NCBI GenBank assembly: GCA_012845835.1
Contig: JABAKD010000006.1
Span: forward strand, 10,956,945-11,020,944
Reading direction: 5' to 3'
Source of the DNA: Undaria pinnatifida
Taxonomy: Eukaryota; Sar; Phaeophyceae; Laminariales; Alariaceae
DNA: 64,000 nt
The notes below the pieces were generated by a model. That model was not told the origin of the DNA, made no database searches, and worked only from the letters and a program-made list of their open reading frames with translations. Position numbers and translations under genes: made by a program. How positions within the stretch are numbered: the first letter of the stretch is position 1; each line of letters opens with the position of its first letter. This document shows positions 22,563 to 33,459 of this stretch, piece by piece.

Positions 22563-22990
22563 TGTTAAGGTATTAGTGGGGTATTAGTCCGTTTGACCAC
22601 TTGCAAAAGGTTAACCAATAGCTTACCCAAACTACGCCTTATGACACTCTCTTGCAAAAGGTTAACCAATAGCTTACCCAAACTACGCCTTATGACACTC
22701 TTCGCCCCTGAAACGGCGGGATACCAGGTCGGCCGGATATACGCGCGGACCCGTCAATATCCAAGCGGTTTCATTTCCCGGGCATACCGGGGAGAGTATT
22801 TTTCAAGTTCGACATGGGGAAAACCTGAAAACGTTTATTGTTGTGGATGGTGGGGTTCGAACCCACCACATAAAAATCCCATGGGTCCTGCCGACGACGC
22901 CATTTGTTAAGGAATTAGTGGGGTATTAGTCCGTTTGACCGCTTGCCAAAGGTTAACGAATATAGCTTACCCAAACGTAAGCCTTACAAC
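22563..22990 (-). mobile_element. TRIM element, single copy (miniature LTR retrotransposon)
   Basis: Left terminal repeat TGTTAAGGTATTAGTGG..., internal part with ctgaaacggcggg and ttcgaacccacc, and a second terminal repeat starting tgttaaggaattagtggggt at 22910. A partial tandem duplication (ttgcaaaaggttaaccaata twice, 22603 and 22652) lies in the left repeat. Structure is explained under the array at 35326. The right end is diverged (ccttacaacgca). Confidence 0.7.
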
Positions 22991-22999
22991 GCACAGTTG

Positions 23000-23564
23000 T
23001 TTCTCGCGAAAAACGTGCTTTCGCTAATTTCTCCCTGAAAGAGACTTGCCACTGACTAGACATTCGACGCGTTCTACAACAGAGGCCGCACTTTTCTTCT
23101 GGAGTATTTCCTGAATGACAGGGCTCCTTAACGCGAATCGTTGGAAATAGGTCATTTTTTCGGCATGATTCTATCGTCCTGTAACTCGGCAATGTGATTT
23201 TTTATCCGGTAGCAGTTTTATTTTCGCCCACAAATAGTTTTTGGGAGAGTTCTTTAGCTCCTGAATTGAGCAACCTCAGAAAAAAAATTGGCGAATCTCC
23301 ATCGTAGCGCACGTTATATCTCGGTCAAGTTGGAGCCTTCTCGCTGAAAGAGGCTTAATCGGCGAAATGGGTTGCGGGTTGCATCCTGCGCACGTGACTG
23401 ACGCGTCTTGCGGCTCCATCGATTTTGTTTCGGGTTATGATAAATGTAGCGTTCCGTTGCCTCATCAGCAGACCGACCTGTGTCGTGCGGTCGATGCGGT
23501 TAAGCGTGCCTCACAGCTCTTTGCATTGTAGATAGGGATTTAAATGGATTGTACCCCCACTTAC
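23000..23564. other. Incomplete MITE-1 copy and unassigned sequence
   Basis: About 23060-23320 is a MITE-1 body (gacgcgttctacaacagagg, ttcctgaatgacagggctcc, ccatcgtagcgcacgtta). 23400-23560 shows nothing recognisable. Confidence 0.5.
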
Positions 23565-23836
23565 GACGCGTGCTACGATAGAGGTGCAAAGCACTTTTCG
23601 TCTCAAAATGGTTTCTGAGCGACGGGGCTCCTTAACCCAAATTGGTCGGATTTTGTTTGTTTTTTGTTTTTTGCGTGATTCTCGTTGTATATACCTAGGC
23701 CATGGGATGGTTTATCCGGTAGCTGTTGTTGTAGTTTTCTCCAAAATCAGTTTCTGGGTTAAGAATGACATTCCTTAAGCTCCTGAGGTGAGGGAACTCA
23801 GAAAAAAAGTAGTGCTCCTCTATCGTTGCAGTCGTC
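23565..23836 (+). mobile_element. MITE-1, full-length copy
   Basis: Begins GACGCGTGCTACGATAGAGG and ends CCTCTATCGTTGCAGTCGTC, inverted termini of about 20 bases. Interior landmarks common to the family: gacggggctccttaaccc, cctaggccatgggatgg, ttatccggtagc and agtttctgggtt. It has no ORF. Flanks ttac/tttac hint at a short target duplication. Confidence 0.75.
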
Positions 23837-23929
23837 TTTACCCAGACGCAGCAGCGGCCAGGGTTGCTTCGTTTGGCCGATACTACTTAAAGACCGAAAG
23901 GCTTCGGAAGTGGGGTTATGATGTTTCGG

Positions 23930-24194
23930 GACGCGTGCTCGGATAGAGGTATAACTTTTCGTCTGAAATGGTGTTCTGAATGACGGTGCTCCTTAACCCA
24001 AAATCGTCAGAAAAAAAATCAGGGTATTATTTTTGCACAATGCTTGTCGTGTACCTAGGCCATGGGATGGTTTCATCCGGTAGCAGATTTAATTTTCCTC
24101 AACAAATCAGGTTTTTGAAGAGGTCTTAAGCTCCCAAATTGAAGGGTAGTATTAAGAAAAAACGTGGTTGTGCACCTCTACCGTAGCATGCGTC
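23930..24194 (+). mobile_element. MITE-1, full-length copy
   Basis: GACGCGTGCTCGGATAGAGG to CCTCTACCGTAGCATGCGTC, with tgacggtgctccttaaccc and cctaggccatgggatgg inside. It lies about 90 bases after the previous copy in the same orientation. Confidence 0.75.
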
Positions 24195-25253
24195 TCGCGG
24201 TCCTTTGTCGCAGTGGCTCGGGGTTACTCGCGCGAGAGACCCCCCTGCGCCTTTCAGTGGTAAGCCTTCGTGCTGGTAGGGGCTATCCCCAATTTTCACC
24301 ACCGGGTCTGAGCCAGTCGCGCGAGTGACTCTGTACCGCACTGATAAAAATGCGTTCGAGGATTTTTTTTCTTGCAGCGTAGCTAACCAGCCCCTTTTCG
24401 TATCAATATCGAGAATGTTAAACAGTACGAACAAAAAAAGTCAACGCAAGGAACAGGTGGTCATTCGCGCGAGTGACACATCGAGCCACTGAACAACAGA
24501 TTGCCCAAAAGAGACCCACCCCATGAGACCGTAGCACTGGTTTTTTGCGATATGAATCCGCAATGACACGAAAGATACGCTGCGGACTGATTCTACGATA
24601 GCCTCCCTCAAAACCAGTGGGCACCGTGTTTGAGGAGATATTTAAGGAGGGAGCTGGTTTCAAAACCGTCGACTTCGTTAAAGAAAGGTTGGGGGGGCTA
24701 CCGTAGAACGACTCTGCGCCAACAAAAATTCGACCAAAAAGTGTTTATTATGCAGTGATTTACAGAGTGAAAAACGGAGATAGTTCCGTAGCCTCGAACA
24801 AGCCGTGCAATAGCCGTTACGTTTTGTTTCTGTTATTAGTTTCCTCTCTCAACTCCCCTTTGCTACACGGTACTTCTGTACATCATAACTCATTTATTTT
24901 GATGGTGTCCTATCGGCCGCCTTGCTCCCGATACCCCTGATCACGCGCCAAGCTTCGGCCGCCCTGCTGCCGCGTAGGACCCTCATTCCGCGCCAAGTTG
25001 TTCCCACAAGGCGATCGTTCGATTACCATTCCGATCCTTATTTTGCCCTCCAACGTCGCGGGTATACGGTCCTTTGTATACCCTTCCCACAATGTCATGC
25101 GCATATATTTGAGTTCTCGCAAGGAATCTCAGCAGAAAGACCAACCATATCTATCTGTATATGAGGAACATGAAAGCTGAGCTCGTCAGGCAAACGATGG
25201 CGCCCCGGGGTCCACGGGGCCCGCAATAGTTGGACCCGTGGAGCATGTCTTCT
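24195..25253. other. Intergenic: palindromic Gly/Ser-type repeat, one dispersed repeat
   Basis: 24205-24490 repeats the words tcgcgcgagtgactc and ctcgcgcgag in both orientations, similar to 30800-30985. 24580-24715 is a shortened copy of the family at 33600. 24720-25253 has no supported feature. Confidence 0.45.
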
Positions 25254-25529
25254 GGCGCGTGCTACCATAGAGGTTGCACTTTTCATCTGAAATGTTTTCT
25301 GAACGATGGGACTCCTTAACCAAAAAATCGTCGGAAAAAAAATAAATAATGGGCCTTATTTTTGCATTACTCTCGTTGAGTACCCCTAGGCCATGGGATG
25401 TTTCATCCGGTATGTAGCAGTTTTATTTTCGGTCCAAATCAGTTTTTGGGAGGTATCTTAAGCGCTCCCATATTGAGGAGTGGTATTAGATAAAAAAAGC
25501 GGGGCAGCACCTCTATCGTAGCCCGCGTC
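25254..25529 (+). mobile_element. MITE-1, full-length copy
   Basis: GGCGCGTGCTACCATAGAGG to CCTCTATCGTAGCCCGCGTC. The sequence tcttct precedes the left end and overlaps the right end, a possible target duplication. Interior in family order. Confidence 0.75.
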
Positions 25530-25710
25530 TTCTTCTGTCGTGCGTAACAAAACATAATATCTCAACCAGCGCAGTTCGATGCGAGTCAACGAGGGAAGAA
25601 AGGGCTGACGTATTTTCGTGATAAACAAAAAAGCGCAAACGTACTGTAGTCGGGAGGGGCGAGGAGAGCCTGCTTAGTGACTCCATATCTGAGTGACGTC
25701 TATTAATAGG

Positions 25711-25964
25711 GTCGCGTGCTACGATAGAGGTGCTGCACCGCTTTTTTTCTAATACCACCCCTCAATATGGGAGCGCTTAAGACCTCTTCCAAAAACTGAT
25801 CTGGAGAAAAATGAAACTGCTACAGGATGAAAAATCCCATGGCCGAGGTCTGCAACGAGAATCATGCATAAAAAATTACCCGTTTCCGACGATTTTGGGT
25901 TAAGGAGCCCCGTCATTCAGAAATAATTTCAGACGAAAAGTGCTTCCTCTATCGTAGCACGCGC
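25711..25964 (-). mobile_element. MITE-1, full-length copy, opposite orientation
   Basis: Termini gtcgcgtgctacgatagagg and cctctatcgtagcacgcgcc. The interior is reversed relative to 25254-25529 (cgacgattttgggttaagg, agccccgtcattcagaaa), so the two copies form a long imperfect inverted repeat with a 180-base spacer. Confidence 0.75.
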
Positions 25965-27220
25965 CAAGAAGGGAGAAGAAGAAAGCACGAGTGCGAAGAT
26001 AATACTGAGTAGATGGGATAGGCGAAAAAAAATAAAAGGGCCGAACACGAAGAGAGCTGAACAACAGTAGAAAACGAAGATTTTTTTCTTTTTCATCTCA
26101 CAGGCGGCGAAGGTGAAGTTTGTCGATCAACATCAAAGCATTATGCGCCCAATCATCCTGAAGAACGCATACTTCGGTACCTTTGTGGCGGCACATGGTT
26201 GAACGTCATTTTTGAAACCAGGAAAAACTGACACAGAAAAGAAAGAACTCTGTCCGCGCCGAGAGGGGGTGTTTCGTGGACGCCCGTCACCGTTTGGTAC
26301 AACACAGACCTAGGCAAGGGAACCAGTCAGACCCTTCATAGTTCTAACTACCAGGTATTATGTCGTAAAATTACTCGACTTGTTATTATAGAATTTGTAC
26401 ACGCAGCTATCGTCTCTGGCACGGCGAAGGGGGGCTTGACGGTATCCACGTAAACGGACACACACAATATAGATATGATATTTGTTTTTGAAGGCTGTAG
26501 CGCATGCCAGGAGCTGAGAATTATGTTGTCGTGGGGGGGGGGGGGTGCGAGGTGTATGTATGGGTGTAGCCGGGTGGGGGTGGGGGTTTCAGTGGAAAGT
26601 CACCGCGCAAAAACCTAACCATATTAATCGTAAACCTACGTAGGAAATTTGCTTGAAACAGGTGCTTAAAAACATTACTAGGCTTGAAAAAAAAAAAACA
26701 CCAAGCCCCGAGAGCGAGAACCGGTCAGCAAACTCTTGGGAATAACCCTCATGTCGGGTGAGAAGTTGTCGTCCATTTGCAAGATTTATTGCAATTTTGC
26801 GACCTCAGAGTGAGAGAATGACGGCACCAATTTAGACAATGAGCAGATGCTACCATACGGCAGAGGTTCGCCATCTTGGACCTCAGAGCTCTACGTAGTG
26901 TGACACATGCTACGGTACTCCTTTTTTTGTGAGCCTCCTCAAAAGTTCAGAAGCTCTACGCCCCACCCGAAAAAACGTTTTTTTTTTATGAAAGCGCAAC
27001 CGACGCGTGCTACAATATAGAGGTTGCACTTTTCGGCAAACATAATTTTCTGGACGACGGGGCTTCCTTAACCCAAATCTGTCGGGATATCCTCCCTTTT
27101 TTGCAGTACCCTGGTGTATTTTTTCTGGTACACCTAGGTCATGGGTTTGCTCATCGGGTTTCACTTTCAATTTGTCCGAATATTTAATTTATCCCAAATC
27201 AGTTTTTGGCGTCACTTTCG
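25965..27220. other. Intergenic, one incomplete MITE-1
   Basis: 26040-26860 has no supported feature beyond G runs near 26533-26590. 27000-27180 is an incomplete MITE-1 (gacgcgtgctacaatatagagg, ggtcatgggtttgctcatcgg). Confidence 0.45.
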
Positions 27221-27475
27221 GACGCGGGCTACGATAGAGGTAGCAGTTTTCGTCTGAAATGGTTTCTGAATGACGGGGCTCCTTAACTCAAAATCGTCGA
27301 GAAAACGGTAATTTTTTTTGGCTTGATCCACCTCGTGTACCTAGGCCCCCCATGGGATTTTTCATCCGGTAGCAGTTTTAGTTTTTTCCACATCAGTTTT
27401 TAGGAGAGGTCTTAAGCACCCACAATGAGGAACAACAGAAAAAAGGGGTGCAGCACCTCTGTCGTAGCACGCGTC
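27221..27475 (+). mobile_element. MITE-1, full-length copy
   Basis: GACGCGGGCTACGATAGAGG to CCTCTGTCGTAGCACGCGTC, 255 bases, interior as in the other copies (tgaatgacggggctccttaa, catgggatttttcatccgg). Confidence 0.8.
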
Positions 27476-28769
27476 ATGGAGCTCCTCAACAGGTTATGAG
27501 CCTCGGAATACCCACATGGTGCGCCTCTACCGTAGCTTGCGTCGACCTTAGGAACGCTCTCATGTCTTAGGTATAAACATATATATATATGCGAAAATGG
27601 AACGACATTCCAGCGACAATGGGTTTTAAGGAAGTCCCGAAAATGCAGAGAGTATTTTGGCAAAAAAAATGCTGCCTCTATTTTCGTAGCACGCGTCTTG
27701 CAGAGCTCTATACTTCACCCAAGTGCCGATTTTTGAGTAACCTGAAGGTGCAACTCGATGAATAGACTCATGGCCTAGGTATCAATACTGCAAGACGAGA
27801 ATACCATTCCAACGATGTTGGGTTAACCATGTTGGGATGCATGTGCAGCGATAAAACAAAAGATAAACGCCTCATTTTTATCATGGTGCGAGCATTCAAC
27901 ACGCACGGCAGTGCAAGCTGTGCGCGTGTCTTACAAGCTCTTCCACATCGGAGCTAGACGGGGTGATCGTCGACACCTAACGTAGTCTAGCATCCCGGGT
28001 TGCTTCGTGACGCTGCAGCATCAGTCGTCAGTTTTGGTTGTCAATTTTTCCCTCTTGACCCCTTTAGAGCCCCAAAATCCCTCCCTATACTACCTTCAAG
28101 TGAACTTGTCGAAAAAAAGGGTTTCCACTAGTAAAAACGCTTACACCCGAAAGGGTTAAGGAGCCCAGTCATGAAGAAAAAAATGCCCGAAAGGTGCTAC
28201 CTCCATCATAGCACACGCTTGAATGAAAGCGTCGGAAACTGTTTGGTTAGCTGGTGGTAAGTGTGGTAACCGAACTGGCAACAGTGCATGAAAATGCACG
28301 GCACCGTTAACGCGGCACAAAAGTACTCTTGATAAATATTCTGCTGCGCACTCACACTGTTGGTAGACCATTGGCAAGGTCGCACGTCTCAATGGTGTGG
28401 TCGCCTTGCTGAGTCCGACAAGGGTTGAAACAAACCGTCTTCCACTACCGCCTTCGGCAGTAACGATTACCGTCTTATTATTGCTTTAGGCAAAACAAGA
28501 AACACGTTGTGCTTCCAGTGGAGAGCCAACTGACATCAGTTTCACTTTCTAAGGGCAAGACTACTAGAAATAATACAACTAAACAATAATAGCAACACGT
28601 ACATGGGAAGGGGATAAGTAGGCATCGCACCTATATCGTACAGGGGTAGGATTGCCGAGGAGGGCTTGACACCGGGGGAAGCCGACATCGCTCCCTCGAT
28701 CAAACGGCGTGTCGGTTGGCTGCAGATGTCCATTGACGGACAGACGTCAATGGCCAACGTCAAGAACAG
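27476..28769. other. Intergenic: repeat fragments
   Basis: 27480-27560 and 27690-27850 are MITE-1 ends. 28058-28150 is a copy of the dispersed repeat gagccccaaaatccctccct...gggtttcca. 28150-28220 again shows a MITE-1 end (gtgctacctccatcatagcac). 28230-28690 has no supported feature. Confidence 0.45.
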
Positions 28770-29130
28770 CCGTGACGCACCTCCCCTCACCAGAATCAGT
28801 ATACAAAATATCCAGAGGTCTTGACGGGGCGCTCTTGACGAAAAATCTTGCCCCTCGGCGGACAGCCGTCAAGGACCTCCTCTCACTAAAACCAGTATAT
28901 AAAATATTTAGTGGCCTCGACGGATACTCTTGACGGGACATATTTCCTCTTGACAGACGGCCGTTAAGGACCTCCCCTCACTAAAACCAGAATATAAAAT
29001 GTTCAGAACACATGACGGGCACTCTTGACGGGACAATTTTCCCCTTTGACTGACTGCCGTCAAGGACCTCTGCTAACTAAAACTAGTATGTTAGATCTAA
29101 AGGAGGCCTTCGACGAGTCCTGAACTACAC
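28770..29130 (+). repeat. Four 96-base tandem units (gtcaaggacctcccctcact)
   Basis: The word acctcYYctcaYY recurs at 28779, 28875, 28970 and 29066, each followed by taaaaccagtatataaaat and then actcttgacggga. The spacing of 95-96 bases defines the period. Related words (ccgtcaaggaggtccgtcaa, gcaagagtgccgtcaa) occur at 63330-63395 and 46110-46160. Confidence 0.8.
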
Positions 29131-29844
29131 CGTCAACCGACGTCTTCGTTCTTACCAAAATAGCCGAGTAATTGATACCAGATAGGTCTGTGAGTTGGCT
29201 GCGCGTCACATCTAGTTATTGGCTGGGTAGCAGACTAAAAGCCAAACAAAACTGAGTCCCAATCTTTGTTAAAAGCACCTGGTATACCACAGGTCGAACC
29301 ACAAACTCGCCAATCAGGCGCGAAGACACGCGGAAGTTCGAAAAATACCGAACGCAACTACCCACAATATCTAGCCCACTATTGTCTTATCGGCGATCTA
29401 TTTTGCCACCCAAATTGCAGCCCTACTGAAGAGGCCTGTCGGGCCAACATTAGACTATCAACCGACATGCTCGCCCTCAGAAATAGGGGAAGGAGGACCG
29501 CGCAGGGGTTGAAAATGGAGGGAAGCCGATATCTCCCTGTGGCTCCCCGTCTGAATGCTCGAATCTCTGCAAGAGCCTGCCAAGATGGGATGACGCCGAG
29601 CAAGTTAATTTCAGTCGAAATTCGAGGCCACAATTTTATTCGGCAAAAAAAGCATTTGTAAGCAGGGCTTACCACCGCCTAATGGTGATACTACGTGGTA
29701 GCACAGAAGGCGCACAAGCAAGAGCGCCCGGCCTACCCATGTTCTCAAACTGCAAGGTTGATACATGTCATCCAATTCAGGTCGCTCGACGGAGTCCGAC
29801 AGAGGAGGGCCAGGCACGTATATTTATATTATAAAAATAAAAAT
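29131..29844 (+). other. Unassigned, with a 131-codon open frame
   Basis: An ORF at 29266-29661 is open on the plus strand (LIGDLFCHPNCSPTEEACRA, SRYLPVAPRLNARISARACQ) with an overlapping minus-strand ORF. Mixed composition, no low-complexity bias, no recognised domain and no splice support. It could be a gene relic; I cannot tell which strand. Confidence 0.25.
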
Positions 29845-29847
29845 ACA

Positions 29848-29970
29848 CTCCAGCTGTGAGATCGAAGATTTTGTCGAAACTCATCTTTGCAAGCTGTGTG
29901 TGATACTCCGATCGCGCGTATTACGGGTTGTGCGTCCTCATTAAGGATATAGGTCGGTGACTCCCCTTGA
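29848..29970 (+). repeat. Dispersed repeat (ccagctgtgagatcgaagat), second copy
   Basis: Almost identical to 10535-10660: tttgtcgaaactcatctttg, gatactccgatcgcgcgt, aaggatataggtcggYgact. Weaker copies lie near 5265 and 56940, with short reverse pieces at 39105 and 48680. Confidence 0.75.
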
Positions 29971-30481
29971 AACTACAGTGTAGCTGTATGTTTACATCGC
30001 CTGTCCCCTGTTTCCCTATCGAACAAAGCCTCCTAGAAAAATATGTCATCTATTCCCGTGCATATACTACCCACAAGGCTGGCTTTTTTTGCCTTCCACG
30101 GCTGTATAACATAAGTGTATGTACTCATCAATGCCTTAGGATTTTCCAGGGGTTGGACTGAAGATTGTGGTATGAGTGTCCCGGCTCTGAAGCACTTTCT
30201 AATGGGTTAGGACGATAGATCGAATCTAACCCCAAACCCTATCCTTAACCCTGACCCTGACCCTTGCCCGGACCCAAGACAAGCCAGAAACGGGTTATAA
30301 ACTCAGCTGCGCCGCCTTCGATTCTGTTTTAGTATCTCCGAAGATGCGGATCACTTCTTTTCTCCTTTCAGGACCAAACGCAAGGGGTACAGTCGTAAAT
30401 TCCTTGAAAATCGTACTCGTTCCTGGAAATTTGTTTCCTAAGGCGGTGTAAAAACTCCCAGAGCTCTGAGTTAACACCATA

Positions 30482-30665
30482 CAGTGGATACCCCGATTTA
30501 AGAGCGCCTAGGATAAGAGCATTCGGTGCTTAAGAGCGGTCAAATCGGCATGTCCTGCCTATACTAAAAATCTATACATTTCCCACCAGAGATAAGAGCA
30601 ATGTTTAGTGAAGAAATGCTTGTTTCCGCTTGCCACGGGGCGCTCTTAAATCGGAGTACCTACTG
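30482..30665. mobile_element. Tc1/mariner-type MITE with TA target
   Basis: CAGTGGATACCCCGATTTAA at the left and TTAAATCGGAGTACCTACTG at the right form inverted termini that extend through GAGCGCC/GGCGCTC. TA flanks both ends (30480-30481, 30666-30667). The CAGT start and TA target are the standard signature of Tc1/mariner elements. 184 bases, no coding capacity. Confidence 0.82.
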
Positions 30666-30667
30666 TA

Positions 30668-31513
30668 CCAAAACCGACGCGTGCTACAATAGGGGTAGCA
30701 TTAGCTAGCCAAAATGTTTTTGACCAACGAGGGCTGTCAACCGAGGGAAACACCCAACACCGACGAACGGGGGGGTACCCCCCATTTTCACGGTGGAGAT
30801 TAGGCCAGTCGCTTGAGTGACTCTGACGTCGATTTTGGTTCGTTGGCGGAGCGTAGCAACCACTTCATCATCTCGGCGACGTCGCCCAGCGTGAAAAACA
30901 CATACACCTAAGACTAGACCACAAAGATTCAGGTAGCCACTCGCGCGGGTAACTCCGAGCCGCTGATTATCGATGCCCTAAGCATGACCTCCCCTACCCT
31001 AGCCTGGATCTACCGTCGGAACACCGTTAGTATTTGCTCCTTCGTCCTCGAGGTGTAACGGGCTTACCCGTCATGCGGACAGCGCTGCGGTGGTGAGGTT
31101 ACCGGCAGATAGACACGTAGATCATGTGTGTTAAGCGCCCTTCTCGAGCATCCATGTAGACAGCATAAAGATCATTCATAAAGTAAAGTCTTCACACCAA
31201 GTAGAACAGTACGCGGTCGCGCCATCATAGCACAAATCCCGGCATCCCAATATCCTGCTGCCATGTAGCCAACCTACTATTGGAGTTCCCGAATATCGTC
31301 AAATCGTTGTCATCGAGGCATCTTATGCAAGCACAACATACATTGTTTGATAAATCCATTCGCTACATATCTAGGTCATGGGATTGTCCACGGAGTGTAG
31401 CACTTTCATCATTTCTCACATGCTAGATTTTGTGTGAAGTACATAGAGTTCCTCAACCGAAGGGTCTAACAAAATTGGCTTCGCCCCTCCCGAAATATTC
31501 GCCCCCCACTCAC
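30668..31513 (-). other. Downstream of the CSPP-like gene; repeat debris
   Basis: 30675-30720 is a MITE-1 end. 30775-30985 repeats the tcgcttgagtgactct motif group seen at 24205. 31130-31470 has MITE-1-like interior words (atctaggtcatgggattgtcc). One or more 3' exons of the minus-strand gene may lie here or to the left; I could not identify them. Confidence 0.4.
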
Positions 31514-31683
31514 CGATCAAGTTGGTCCTCATCGTGCTGAAACGTTCTATACAGCGGTGACAGACTGCTGGTGCTCGCGAGTTTTCCGCCGCGTGCCGGG
31601 AGCGCACCGCCATTAAAACCCTCATCTAAAACGCCTGATCCAAAGGAAACCTTCGCCTTTGCGTGGGGTTTTCTCGCGCCCGC
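31514..31683 (-). CDS. CSPP1-like coiled-coil protein, exon near the 3' end
   Basis: On the minus strand, acceptor attggttgcag and donor GATCG|GTGAGT frame 56 codons: AGARKPHAKAKVSFGSGVLD, FNGGALPARGGKLA, SLSPLYRTFQHDEDQLD. It starts in phase 0, as required by the exon at 32093-32158, and carries two bases forward. The low-complexity, Ser-rich character suits a C-terminal tail. No stop is reached, so at least one further exon lies downstream. A partial duplicate sits at 31760-31885. Confidence 0.65.
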
Positions 31684-31759
31684 CTGCAACCAATTTAGGA
31701 CGACGGCAAGCACATGTTAGTTCGTGCTACGAAGGTAGTAGCACGTGGTGTGGTCAACG

Positions 31760-31885
31760 TAATTCTGATTGACGGGACTGGAAACGAACCACCGCTCAAT
31801 CCCTCATCGGAATCGCCTTCTTCTCCAAAAGAAAACTTTGAGTTCGCCTTGGCATCGGCTTTTCTCGCGCCCGCCCGCAACCGCT
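31760..31885 (-). pseudogene. Decayed duplicate of the exon at 31514-31683
   Basis: On the minus strand it reads AGARKADAKANSKFSFGEEG then DEGLSGGSFP, against AGARKPHAKAKVSFGSG and DEGFNGGALP in the intact exon. The acceptor ggttgcag of the intact copy is ggttgcgg here, so AG is lost, and similarity ends before the donor. It lies upstream of the intact exon in gene order. Confidence 0.7.
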
Positions 31886-32019
31886 TAGGAAAACGACCGT
31901 CGACGCGAATTACGTTAGGGGTAGCGCTTTGGAGGGGAAATCTCTCTGACTGACATGGCTTCTCAAATAACAAGCACTGCCCAGTTTCGTTAGACTATCA
32001 ATGTCTATGGCTGTTCACG

Positions 32020-32090
32020 GGTCAGGGTCATGGTCGGGTCGAGTCGGGTCGGGTCAGGTCGGGTTGGGTCGGGTCAACGGTGGAAACTCC
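32020..32090. repeat. GGGTCGGGTCAGG repeat fragment
   Basis: Run of gggtcgggtc units directly beside the exon ending at 32093; same family as 9230, 19555 and 62040. Confidence 0.7.
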
Positions 32091-32092
32091 AC

Positions 32093-32158
32093 CTGGGCTT
32101 TGTAGTTATCTCCGCTGGCTTTGATGGTCGCCATTTCCGACGCTAGCTTCTCCAGCAT
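32093..32158 (-). CDS. CSPP1-like coiled-coil protein, 66-base exon
   Basis: Minus strand: acceptor acgttacag, donor CCCAG|GTGGAG, 22 codons MLEKLASEMATIKASGDNYK plus AQ. Phase 0 at both ends, fitting its neighbours. It extends the helix ...RLMHVLRKLEDHGK of the previous exon; human CSPP1 has a comparable late helix (MELSEMRKQLRSEERRLQ, from memory). Confidence 0.7.
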
Positions 32159-32289
32159 CTGTAACGTAAGCAAACGAAAAACATATTCGCACCAGGTAAG
32201 TATCAGACGTATCAATCTATTATGATTATAATGTTGTGCTCCATCCGACAATATACCTTGAAGTACAGCGTGAGCACCCATTAAAATAA

Positions 32290-32870
32290 AATGTCGAAAA
32301 AACAGAAAACGAAGACCGTACTGTAAAATCAGTCTGTCGGTTACCTAACTTCAGCTCCAACAAATAGCAACAACTAACCGGCAAGTCCAACGAACTCACG
32401 TTAAATTTTGCTGTTTTCTAGAGCAATGAGTCGGCACAACTTGGTCCATCAACTAGTTGATAGTAAGCCGTTGAGAAGAGAGGCCCCACGAGTGACCCCC
32501 CTTCTGTATGTAACCGTGGTCTACGAGGCGAAGAAAAAAAATTACTCAAGGTCATACAGTTCGCGCGAGTGGCTCAGAGCAGCGGAAAAAAGAGGCCTCG
32601 AAGGTGATGCCCCTACCTTAGCCTTTTTCGGCGCAGAAAAAAACGCTCACAGTCATACAGTCCACGGGTCTGAAACAGAGCTTGTCAAGCGAGTGGAAGT
32701 AACAAAACATGCACGGCCACACGGTTTAAGCTCGTCAAGCGAGTGAAGTAACCAAACACTCACAAATCGCAGAGTTTACGGATCTGGGGAATAGAGCTCG
32801 TCAAGCAAGGAGCCTGATAGGCTATGGGTGCTTGCACTCTTACCGTAGCGTGGTTATTTAACGGTTTTCA
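32290..32870. other. Intron of the minus-strand gene, repeat debris
   Basis: 32530-32800 contains three units of a tcgcgcgagtg / cgtcaagcgagtgaag / acaaaacaYgcac motif, about 60-70 bases each, resembling the 24205 and 30800 family. The plus-strand ORF across it is a by-product. Confidence 0.4.
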
Positions 32871-32878
32871 CTTTTCAC

Positions 32879-33317
32879 CTTCCCGTGGTCTTCCAGCTTT
32901 CTCAAAACGTGCATCAGCCTGCTCCCTTCATCGCCCCCTCCAGCAGCAGCGCCTCGCCCATTACTTCTAACACCCACCCCCCCACCCCCACCCCCATCAT
33001 CGCCACCAACACCAAGACCAACGCCACCAGCATCGCCACCACGCGTAGCACTCCCTCCTTTCCGAACACGTCCTCCCTCACCCCCAACCCCCAAAAAACT
33101 GCGTGTACCGTTCCGACTAGAGCTATTATCCTCAAACGCGCTGAATCTATCTACTGGATGGGTGCCACATGTCTCGGGCTTGAGCTGCCAGGCCACCCTG
33201 CCTCTAGGGTCGGCGTCGTCTGCGACTTCGATGGTCGGAACCCTAGCGCTCCCGAACCCCCTGGCGTCCTGTGGCATGGTGGGTGCCTCGCCTGCTCTCA
33301 AGTTCTTGTTCCTAGCC
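32879..33317 (-). CDS. CSPP1-like coiled-coil protein, Gly-rich exon
   Basis: Minus strand: strong acceptor gtttcccgcag, donor GGGAAG|GTGAAA. After one base completing Arg it reads ARNKNLRAGEAPTMPQDARG, VPTIEVADDADPRGR, then a Gly/Val/Asp-rich stretch, and closes with DEGSRLMHVLRKLEDHGK. An internal donor after DPRGR (GG|GTGGCC, 33196) could shorten it to 121 bases. Phase in matches the exon at 34851. The Gly tract arises from a GGT/GGG-rich segment. A near copy of its first third lies at 33460-33591. Confidence 0.68.
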
Positions 33318-33459
33318 CTGCGGGAAACGGCATACAGTAGTGACGTTAGTAGGTTTAATAGCATACAAATAGTAACTCGCTGCCTAGTTATTGGTTGGCT
33401 AAACCCCCTTGCAGTTGGGTCCTCGCGGCAGTTTGCCGAGTACCGTGTTTAAATCCGCC

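Noticed and set aside
22850-22885. tRNA gene suggested by ggttcgaacccacc
   Set aside because: It is the internal part of a TRIM element; no matching acceptor stem or anticodon arm at tRNA distance.
26400-26640. Possible G-quadruplex promoter (ggggggggggggg near 26535)
   Set aside because: No gene follows on either strand; similar G or C runs are common throughout the window.
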